DNA from: an uncultured Muribaculaceae bacterium | Lineage (GTDB): Bacteria; Bacteroidota; Bacteroidia; Bacteroidales; Muribaculaceae | Assembly: GCA_910578035.1 (NCBI GenBank) | Contig: CAJTOB010000054.1 | Location: forward strand, 1-20,463 | Reading direction: 5' to 3' | DNA: 20,463 nt | Part shown: in pieces, positions 1-5,596 of the stretch | How positions within the stretch are numbered: position 1 is the stretch's first letter | How the letters are laid out: every line of letters begins with the position of its first letter | Program-made: the position numbers and the translations under genes | Notes under the pieces: model-generated | Seen by the model: only the letters and a program-made list of their open reading frames with translations | What the model was told of the DNA's origin: nothing | The model's database searches: none

Positions 1-22
1 CACCGCTATGCTCCCTCTTCAT
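1..22 (-). CDS. Possible start of a divergent gene leaving the left edge
   Basis: Only seven codons are visible on the minus strand (MKREHSG), starting at an ATG at 20-22. The reason to mention it is a perfect Bacteroidota -7 element on the minus strand (TATTTTTG, forward 38-45), 15 bp before this ATG. No matching -33 TTTG is seen at the usual distance. No product can be named. Confidence 0.2.
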
Positions 23-104
23 AATGTGCAATTTAAGCAAAAATACACCAACCTGTGTTTTCTCATATGTTATTAAACAACCTCTAAATATGAATGCTTT
101 TTGC

Positions 105-112
105 TAATTTTG
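105..112 (+). promoter_or_regulatory. Candidate -7 promoter element of the HipA-like gene
   Basis: TAATTTTG matches the Bacteroidota -7 consensus TAnnTTTG. Transcription would start near 118, just before the ATG at 121, so the message would be almost leaderless. This argues against the in-frame ATG at 94. No -33 TTTG lies 19-21 bp upstream, so the call is tentative. Confidence 0.35.
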
Positions 113-120
113 TAAATATT

Positions 121-915
121 ATGGACAATAAGATAGACTTGCGGCGCGAGGACGTGACGCGCTATATAATGCCTCTTCGTGAGGGTGGTTCGTTGCCGGC
201 TCTTGCAGAAGCTGCCGACGGCTTTCGCTATGTACTTAAGTTTCGAGGCGGCGGCCATGGCTCTAAAGCACTTGTGTCGGAGTTGATAGGCGGCGAGGTT
301 GCGCGTAGAGCCGGCCTGAGGGTGCCAGAACTTGTGTTTCTTGACCTTGACGAAGACTTCGGGCGTACCGAAGGCGACGAGGAAATTCAGGATTTGCTGC
401 AGGCCAGCCGTGGGCTCAATCTTGGGCTGCACTTCCTTAACGGAGCCTTTGCCTGGGATGTGACTGTGAACCGCACAGATTCATTCGAGGCTTCGAAAAT
501 TGTGTGGCTCGATGCTTTTCTGACAAATGTAGACCGCACGGCAAGGAATACAAACATGTTGCTGTGGAATGGCGAACTATGGCTGATAGACCACGGCTCG
601 TCGCTCTATTTTCATCATAACTGGCATGGCTGGGAGCAGGCCGCACTGTCGCCTTTCTCATATATAAAAGACCATGCGTTGCTGCCGCTTGCGTCAATGC
701 TGCCGGAGGCCGATGAGTTTATGCGTTCGCGCATCGACGATGCTTTTATCGAAGCTCTGGTTGATGCTGTGCCGGAAGAATGGCTTGTGCAGGCTTCGGC
801 CGAGATTCCGTCCGCAGAACAGCGCGCTGTCTATTCCTCCTTTCTGAAACAGCGTCTTGCCAATTCTAAAATATTTGTAGACTATGCCGACACAACCCGA
901 AAGAAACTTGTTTGA
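121..915 (+). CDS. HipA-like kinase domain protein (HipA_2 type)
   Basis: This 264-residue protein belongs to the HipA-like, protein-kinase-fold family that is normally found next to DUF3037 proteins. Visible kinase-like features are the N-lobe Lys in YVLKFRGGG (K40), the catalytic loop NVDRTARNTNML (D138, N143/N145) and a metal-binding DHG at 157-159 in place of DFG. It lacks the N-terminal HipA subdomain and HipB partner of the classical toxin-antitoxin pair, so a toxin role is not established. I chose the ATG at 121 over the ATG at 94 because 94 lies upstream of the -7 element at 105-112. Its last 32 nt overlap the DUF3037 gene, so the two are probably translationally coupled. The substrate is unknown. 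Confidence 0.8.
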   Translation: MDNKIDLRREDVTRYIMPLREGGSLPALAEAADGFRYVLKFRGGGHGSKALVSELIGGEVARRAGLRVPELVFLDLDEDFGRTEGDEEIQDLLQASRGLNLGLHFLNGAFAWDVTVNRTDSFEASKIVWLDAFLTNVDRTARNTNMLLWNGELWLIDHGSSLYFHHNWHGWEQAALSPFSYIKDHALLPLASMLPEADEFMRSRIDDAFIEALVDAVPEEWLVQASAEIPSAEQRAVYSSFLKQRLANSKIFVDYADTTRKKLV

Positions 916-1270
916 ATATGCCGTGGTGCGGTTTGTGCCGAGTATTGAGCGCGGAGAGTTTGTCAATGTAGGGCTTGTGATGATGTGCAAGCGTCGCCGT
1001 TGGCTCCGATGCCGTTTTCATATCGCTTCCGAGCGTGTTTTGGCTCTCTTTCCGGGTGCTGACATAGATTTGCTCAGGAAACAGCTCATTTCTTTTGAGC
1101 GAATATCGGAAGGCGACACGTCTCCTATTGGTTCTCTTGAAGCCCATGAGCGTTTTCGCTGGCTCACTGCCGTAAGGAGCGCCTGTATAGCCACCTCGCG
1201 CCCGCATCCGGGCCATGCCGATAATCTTGAATCAGCATTCGACACTCTTTTTAACGAACTTGTTGTTTGA
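884..1270 (+). CDS. DUF3037 domain protein
   Basis: This 128-residue protein has the start typical of DUF3037: FEYAVVRFVPSIERGEFVNV, then a short variable part and an aromatic LEAHERFRWL stretch. DUF3037 genes commonly sit directly after a HipA-like gene, as here, where the ATG at 884 lies 32 nt inside the upstream gene in another frame. There is no signal peptide or membrane segment, so it is probably cytosolic and may act with the kinase-like protein. The family's biochemical function is not known to me. Its TGA stop (1268-1270) overlaps the -33 box of the next gene's promoter. Confidence 0.8.
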   Translation: MPTQPERNLFEYAVVRFVPSIERGEFVNVGLVMMCKRRRWLRCRFHIASERVLALFPGADIDLLRKQLISFERISEGDTSPIGSLEAHERFRWLTAVRSACIATSRPHPGHADNLESAFDTLFNELVV

Positions 1271-1296
1271 TTTTTGACGGATATTTGCTATTTTTG
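1266..1296 (+). promoter_or_regulatory. Promoter of the NhaC-type antiporter gene
   Basis: TTTG at 1266-1269 and TATTTTTG at 1289-1296 are separated by 19 bp, a near-perfect Bacteroidota sigma promoter. The -33 box overlaps the stop codon of the DUF3037 gene. Transcription would start near 1303, which favours the ATG at 1318 over the in-frame TTG at 1267. Confidence 0.65.
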
Positions 1297-1317
1297 TGGA
1301 AGATTTTTCATGATTAT

Positions 1318-2646
1318 ATGCGATTCGACAGATATATTTCCTCATCCCCCATCTGCGGCCTGATTGCTCTATCTCCTGCAATTATATTTCTATTATTATA
1401 TCTTGGCTCGTCGCTTTTGCTGGGCGATTTCTATGCTATTCCGATTACAGTGGCTCTGATTGCAGCTTCTGTATGGAGCATACTTATATTTCGCGGGCGT
1501 TCTTTGGGTGAGAGGATTAAAGTTTTTTCCGAGGCCGCCGGTCGAGAGAATATATTATATATGGTATGGATTTTTATCCTTGCCGGCGCGTTCGCTTCAC
1601 TGGCAAAGGGAATGGGGGCGGTCGATGCCACTGTGCGTCTCACCATGCATATATTTCCGGCCGGATTCATACTTCCCGCTATTTTTATTGCCGCGTGTCT
1701 TATTAGCATGTCTATCGGCACGTCTGTCGGCACGGTCGTGGCTCTGACACCTCTCGTCGTGCAATTTGCCGAAAGTTCCGGCTCGGAAGTTCCTCTATAT
1801 CTTGCGGCTGTGCTGAGCGGCGCATTTTTTGGCGATAATCTGTCGTTTATTTCCGACACAACGATTGCTGCAACACGTTCGCAGGGCTGCGCTATGTCTG
1901 ATAAATTCAAGGCAAATCTAAGAATAGCTCTGCCGGCGGCTTTGATTACCCTGGCTATATATACATTTATCGGTCTTGGCGGCGGTCAGCCGGTGGAAGC
2001 GGGCGAACTGTCCTGGGCTGACGTGCGCCTCATAGCCCCCTATGCGCTTGTGATAGGCATGGCTGCAGCAGGCGTAAATGTAGTTATTGTGCTTGTGAGC
2101 GGAATCATGCTCGCTCTTCTTTGTGCACTCCCTTTCGGCATGGTGCCGCTTGAGGCTGTGTCCTTGCTTGGCGCCGGTGTTGCCGGAATGAGCGAACTCA
2201 TAGTCATCACTCTGCTTGCGGCCGGCATGCTCGGTATGGTGAAGGCAGCCGGCGGCATCGACTTTCTCTTGAGGGCCATATCAAGCCGCGGACTCGGATA
2301 TCGAGGCGCACAGGCTGCGATGTGCCTCATCACCGGTGCTGTAAACATGTGCACGGCAAATAACACCGTCGCCATACTCACTACGGGGTCTTTGTGCCGC
2401 AGTCTTGCGGCGCGGTATGGCATATCTCCGAAGCGTGCGGCCTCCCTTCTCGATACATCGAGCTGTATCATGCAATGTTTAATACCTTTTGGTGCGCAGA
2501 CCCTACTTGCAACCGGCATGGCCGGCATTTCGCCTGCGGCTCCGTGGCCCTGGTTGTTCTATCCTTGGGCTCTTTGCCTGTGTGTAGCCGGTGCAATTGC
2601 CATCGGGAGGCCGAAGCATATCGTCGCTGCCGTTTCCGATAAGTGA
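1318..2646 (+). CDS. Na+/H+ antiporter, NhaC family
   Basis: This is a 442-residue, highly hydrophobic inner-membrane protein with about eleven or twelve predicted helices. The central segment GAFFGDNLSFISDTTIAA and the preceding SIGTSVGTVVALTPLV are typical of the NhaC/ion-transporter superfamily, where the G-D-(x)-S-SDT motif lies in the ion path. It probably exchanges Na+ for H+ for pH or sodium homeostasis; the exact substrate cannot be read from sequence, and some NhaC relatives move malate/lactate or other ions. The start at 1318 is set by its promoter at 1266-1296. It is probably a single-gene unit, ending before a weak hairpin at 2675-2699. Confidence 0.8.
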   Translation: MRFDRYISSSPICGLIALSPAIIFLLLYLGSSLLLGDFYAIPITVALIAASVWSILIFRGRSLGERIKVFSEAAGRENILYMVWIFILAGAFASLAKGMGAVDATVRLTMHIFPAGFILPAIFIAACLISMSIGTSVGTVVALTPLVVQFAESSGSEVPLYLAAVLSGAFFGDNLSFISDTTIAATRSQGCAMSDKFKANLRIALPAALITLAIYTFIGLGGGQPVEAGELSWADVRLIAPYALVIGMAAAGVNVVIVLVSGIMLALLCALPFGMVPLEAVSLLGAGVAGMSELIVITLLAAGMLGMVKAAGGIDFLLRAISSRGLGYRGAQAAMCLITGAVNMCTANNTVAILTTGSLCRSLAARYGISPKRAASLLDTSSCIMQCLIPFGAQTLLATGMAGISPAAPWPWLFYPWALCLCVAGAIAIGRPKHIVAAVSDK

Positions 2647-2674
2647 CCGCCCGGTTGAACTAATATCGGCGTGC

Positions 2675-2703
2675 AAGTGTTCTCATAGAGCTAACACTTT
2701 TCA
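2675..2703 (+). terminator. Possible weak terminator after the antiporter gene
   Basis: AAGTGTT (2675-2681) and AACACTT (2693-2699) can form a stem. A short inner CTC/GAG pairing is also possible, and the T-run TTTTC follows. The stem is AT-rich and only 13 nt before the next start codon, so it could equally be a leader hairpin of the beta-barrel gene. Confidence 0.3.
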
Positions 2704-2712
2704 ACTATTGTT

Positions 2713-3234
2713 ATGATCAAGAAACTTCTTGTATGCCTTGTAGCCGCTATCGCAACGCTCGGCATGTCGGCCCAGAAAGCCGAAATCACTGCTTCTTACG
2801 GAGCTTACACGCAGATGGACGCAACCAATATGCACGACAGCTGGAAACATGTCAATACAGCCTGGGGCGCACTTAATCTTGGACTTAATTTCAAGGTTGC
2901 GCCAAAAGTATGGATTGGACCGTCGTATACATTCTCTTCTACGAGCACAAAAGGACCCGATGCCAGCCATATCGCTTATCATGCCGTGATGTTCAATGGC
3001 CGCTACGAGTATTACCACAATAGTATCGTAATGTTGTATGCAAAACTTGGCCTCGGTGTCGAATTTTCATATATGCAGCCCAAGGACGACGATAATTATA
3101 CTAAATCTTATTGTGCGTTCCAGATTGTGCCGGTTGGCGCTCAGGTAGACCTTTCCCGTAGTGTCGGCTTGTTTGCTGAAGCCGGCTTCGGCGCACAGGG
3201 CATGTTCCAGTTCGGATTTAGATTTAAAATTTAA
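2713..3234 (+). CDS. Small outer-membrane beta-barrel protein
   Basis: This 173-residue protein has a clear signal peptide (MIKKLLVCLVAAIATLGMSA, cut before QKAE). The mature part is rich in alternating amphipathic strands such as ALNLGLNFKVAPKVWIGPSY and LGLGVEFSY. It ends in FQFGFRFKI, like an outer-membrane barrel beta-signal with alternating aromatic residues. The size fits an eight-stranded OmpA/OmpX/OmpW-like barrel. It has no catalytic motif, and its ligand or role is unknown. It lies 66 bp after the antiporter gene with no consensus promoter visible, so it may share that transcript if the hairpin at 2675 is leaky. Confidence 0.65.
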   Translation: MIKKLLVCLVAAIATLGMSAQKAEITASYGAYTQMDATNMHDSWKHVNTAWGALNLGLNFKVAPKVWIGPSYTFSSTSTKGPDASHIAYHAVMFNGRYEYYHNSIVMLYAKLGLGVEFSYMQPKDDDNYTKSYCAFQIVPVGAQVDLSRSVGLFAEAGFGAQGMFQFGFRFKI

Positions 3235-3308
3235 CATTTCAAAAAGTGTTCTGATTAAGCGAGTTGCAAAAAATCTTAAAATTTTCAGTAAAAAAACTTG
3301 CTGAAAAA

Positions 3309-3340
3309 TTTGCACGGAATCAAAAAAGTGCCTAACTTTG
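3309..3340 (+). promoter_or_regulatory. Promoter of tRNA-Pro
   Basis: TTTG at 3309-3312 and TAACTTTG at 3333-3340 are separated by 20 bp, a textbook Bacteroidota promoter. The mature tRNA begins 19 nt after the -7 box. Confidence 0.75.
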
Positions 3341-3358
3341 CATCGCTTTTGAGAAACA

Positions 3359-3432
3359 CGGGGTGTAGCTCAGTTGGTTAGAGTACGCGTCTGGGGGGCG
3401 TGAGGTCGCTAGTTCGAGTCTAGTCACCCCGA
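3359..3432 (+). tRNA. tRNA-Pro, anticodon GGG
   Basis: This 74-nt cloverleaf has the acceptor stem CGGGGTG (3359-3365) pairing with CACCCCG (3425-3431), with discriminator A3432. The D arm is GCTC/GAGT. The anticodon stem CGCGT/GCGTG holds the seven-base loop CTGGGGG, with anticodon GGG at 3393-3395, which reads CCC/CCU proline codons. The T arm is GCTAG/CTAGT with loop TTCGAGT. CCA is not encoded. Several stem pairs are G-U. The acceptor and discriminator fit tRNA-Pro. Confidence 0.95.
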
Positions 3433-3446
3433 CTAAAGTCAAAAGC

Positions 3447-3482
3447 AAAAAGAGCCCGACTCACCGAGTCGGGCTCTTTTTC
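3447..3482 (+). terminator. Strong intrinsic terminator after tRNA-Pro
   Basis: AGAGCCCGACTC (3451-3462) pairs perfectly with GAGTCGGGCTCT (3466-3477) around an ACC loop. It is flanked by A-run and T-run sequence (3447-3450 and 3478-3481). This ends the tRNA transcript and sits only 8-9 bp before the dinB start codon. Confidence 0.85.
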
Positions 3483-3490
3483 TCTCTAAT

Positions 3491-4558
3491 ATGGTAAGAA
3501 AGATTATACATATCGACATGGATGCGTTCTACGCCTCAGTAGAGCAGCGCGACAATCCTGAGCTTAAAGGCAAACCCATTGCAGTGGGGCAGGCCGACGG
3601 CCGCGGAGTTGTTGCGGCGGCAAGCTATGAGGCCAGGCGCTACGGTGTCCGCTCGGCCATGTCCTCGTCTAAAGCCAAAAGAATGTGTCCGGGTCTGATA
3701 TTTGTCGACTGCCGTTTTGATGTCTACAAAGCCGTGTCGGCTCAGATACATGAAATCTTCCATGAATACACTGATATAATAGAGCCGATATCGCTTGACG
3801 AGGCTTTTCTCGACGTCACCCGCAATTTTACCGGCCATGAGCTGGCTGTCGACATAGCCCGCGAGATAAAGCAGAAAATACGCAGCAGGCTTGGTCTTGT
3901 GGCTTCTGCCGGCGTTTCTTACAATAAATTTCTTGCAAAAATTGCGTCGGACTATCGCAAGCCCGACGGCCTCTGCGTGATAGCGCCTGAATATGCGCCC
4001 GATTTTATAGCCCGTATGCCGGTGGAGTCGTTCTGGGGCGTAGGCCCTGTCACGGCTGCAAAAATGCATGCTTTGGGCATATATACAGGAGCAGACCTCC
4101 GCGGCTTTTCGCAGCCGGAACTTCGTCTGCACTTCGGCAAGGCCGGTCCGCTGTTCTACAATTTTGCCCGTGGTATTGATGAGCGTCCTGTAGAGCCTTA
4201 TCGCATACGCAAATCTGTGGGGTGTGAGCGTACTCTTCAGGAAGACATCAGTACAGACGACGATATCCGCAGTACGCTTCAAAGCGTGGTCGAGGAGCTG
4301 TCCGAACGTCTTGCCCGCAGGAATTTCAAAGGAAATACACTCACCTTGAAACTGCGCTATACAGACTTTACAAATATTTCGCGCAGTATCTCGGGCATCG
4401 AAGATGACTATAGCCCCGAAGCACTCATGCCCTACGCTCTACAACTCATCGAGAAGGCCCAGATAGATAAGCCAATACGTCTTATGGGTCTGAGCCTCTC
4501 GGCCTCAACAAAAACTGAACCGTCCGGTGACTCCCGCCAGCTTCTCCTTGATATTTAG
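3491..4558 (+). CDS. dinB: DNA polymerase IV (Y-family translesion polymerase)
   Basis: This 355-residue protein, close to the usual 350, is a Y-family polymerase that bypasses damaged template bases in the cytosol. The N-terminal palm shows HIDMDAFYASVEQ (metal-binding D9, aromatic steric gate Y14). The finger part has SYEARRYGVRSAM, and the palm's second acidic motif is SLDEAFLDV (D103, E104). The thumb/HhH region around 175-205 has WGVGPVTAAKMHALGI, and the little-finger domain follows. The C-terminus QLLLDI resembles a sliding-clamp-binding peptide. The start MVRKIIHIDMD aligns with known DinB starts. It directly follows the tRNA terminator with no evident promoter, and it runs toward the minus-strand gene, leaving 18 bp between the stops. 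Confidence 0.96.
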   Translation: MVRKIIHIDMDAFYASVEQRDNPELKGKPIAVGQADGRGVVAAASYEARRYGVRSAMSSSKAKRMCPGLIFVDCRFDVYKAVSAQIHEIFHEYTDIIEPISLDEAFLDVTRNFTGHELAVDIAREIKQKIRSRLGLVASAGVSYNKFLAKIASDYRKPDGLCVIAPEYAPDFIARMPVESFWGVGPVTAAKMHALGIYTGADLRGFSQPELRLHFGKAGPLFYNFARGIDERPVEPYRIRKSVGCERTLQEDISTDDDIRSTLQSVVEELSERLARRNFKGNTLTLKLRYTDFTNISRSISGIEDDYSPEALMPYALQLIEKAQIDKPIRLMGLSLSASTKTEPSGDSRQLLLDI

Positions 4559-4576
4559 ATGTTATTAAACAAGCTC

Positions 4577-5428
4577 TTATAATTCTACACCCTGTAGAAA
4601 GAATGGCATAGCGAACGGATGCTTAATCCAGAAGTCCTGCCCGATGACTTTGCCCCAGTTGTTTTTACCAACGAGGTTTCCTTTGAAATTCCATATTTCG
4701 TCATTTTCAAGCGACTCAAGGAATTCGATCTCTACCATTGCTTCCGGCGGAAGTTTTATCAGTTGCGGAAGAGTATAGGTATATTTGCCGTCTTTAATGT
4801 CCTCTTTGCGAAATTCGAATATGATAGGTTTGGACATGATGTTTACAAATTCTCGGGTAGGCTCTTTGTCAACCTTTGACATGTCGTAGATATTTACGCG
4901 GAATTTTTTGCGTGCCATCGTTTTGGCGCCTTCATCGATGATATAAAAGCCAACTTTATCAAGATACTGCGATTTTCCTCCTTTGGCACGAAACTCATAT
5001 CCGAAACTCTCGCCTTTTTCACAGCCTCCATTCATGGTAAGTTTCATAAGACCTCCTTTATGATGCTTCCCGACAGTTTTAACTTTCATTTTGCGAGGCC
5101 GTGCTATGACTTCCTTAAGTGTCATTGGGTTTGGTTTCAGGCAGACGTTTAAAACTGTGTCTACCGGTATTTCCGAGAGAGCTATCTCTTCAGGATTATA
5201 GCTCAGATATGATATCTGTAAAGTATCTTGGTAGCTCAGTTTACCGGACGATAACATGAAGGAGCCTATGCTGTCAGAAAGAATACCGAAATTTTTGTTT
5301 TTTATCTTAATCACAGAATAGGGCAGCCCTTCACCGTTTTCATCGCTCACAACACCACATATATTCCGGCCGCTTACACTGGAAAGAGAGGTCAGCAATA
5401 CGATTATAACCAATATAAATACTCTCAT
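4577..5428 (-). CDS. Secreted carboxypeptidase-regulatory-like domain protein
   Basis: This 283-residue protein has a signal peptide (about 1-20, ending VSG). A carboxypeptidase D regulatory-like / CnaB-type beta-sandwich follows at about 21-97 (NICGVVSDENGEGLPYSVIK, then LSYLSYNPEEI). A linker PMTLKEVIARPRKMKV resembles the start of a TonB-receptor plug, but no barrel follows. The C-terminal 160 residues (FEFRKEDIKDGKYTY, LPPEAMVEIEFLE) look like another extracellular beta-rich domain that I do not recognise. Such proteins are usually periplasmic or envelope-associated in Bacteroidota, and the function is unknown. It is probably monocistronic, with a -7 element upstream at 5454-5461. Confidence 0.7.
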   Translation of the reverse strand: MRVFILVIIVLLTSLSSVSGRNICGVVSDENGEGLPYSVIKIKNKNFGILSDSIGSFMLSSGKLSYQDTLQISYLSYNPEEIALSEIPVDTVLNVCLKPNPMTLKEVIARPRKMKVKTVGKHHKGGLMKLTMNGGCEKGESFGYEFRAKGGKSQYLDKVGFYIIDEGAKTMARKKFRVNIYDMSKVDKEPTREFVNIMSKPIIFEFRKEDIKDGKYTYTLPQLIKLPPEAMVEIEFLESLENDEIWNFKGNLVGKNNWGKVIGQDFWIKHPFAMPFFLQGVEL

Positions 5429-5453
5429 ATATAAGATGCTTTGAAATTATCGA

Positions 5454-5461
5454 CAAAAGTA
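5454..5461 (-). promoter_or_regulatory. Candidate -7 element for the carboxypeptidase-regulatory-like gene
   Basis: On the minus strand this reads TACTTTTG, matching TAnnTTTG, about 25 bp before the ATG at 5428. The -33 region does not contain an exact TTTG. Confidence 0.4.
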
Positions 5462-5520
5462 AGAATATTATTGATAAACAGCGTATAAACTTAGATTTAT
5501 TTATATTAAAAAAACAAAAT

Positions 5521-5560
5521 AAAAAGCGGAGCCGGCTTATTGGGCTGAGCTCCGCTTTTT
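5521..5560 (-). terminator. Terminator of the GH105-DUF2264 gene
   Basis: AAAAAGCGGAGC (5521-5532) is the exact reverse complement of GCTCCGCTTTTT (5549-5560), with a 16-nt loop. Read on the minus strand, the stem ends in a T-run, 36 bp after the stop codon of the glycan-degrading gene. The stem has T-runs in both directions. Confidence 0.75.
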
Positions 5561-5596
5561 TTGTTGTAGTGGATTGTTAAATAGTTTTTTTTAACT

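Noticed and set aside
67..84. An 18-bp sequence (ATGTTATTAAACAACCTC) repeated with one mismatch at 4559-4576
   Set aside because: It is AT-rich and near what chance would allow in 20 kb. It has no flanking element structure, and the second copy overlaps the ends of two genes.
3282..3307. Hairpin TTTTCAG / CTGAAAA before tRNA-Pro, as a terminator for the barrel gene
   Set aside because: The stem is AT-rich, the 12-nt loop is long and no T-run follows. It is better explained by the AT-rich promoter region of the tRNA.
3359..3432. tRNA-Pro as the attachment site of an integrated element
   Set aside because: No integrase is adjacent and no duplicated tRNA 3' end was seen in the window; the recombinase is 11 kb away.
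4583..4599. Perfect 7-bp hairpin TTCTACA-CCC-TGTAGAA near the convergent ends of dinB and the minus-strand gene
   Set aside because: It lies inside the coding end of the minus-strand gene and has no T-run on either strand, so it is not supported as a terminator.
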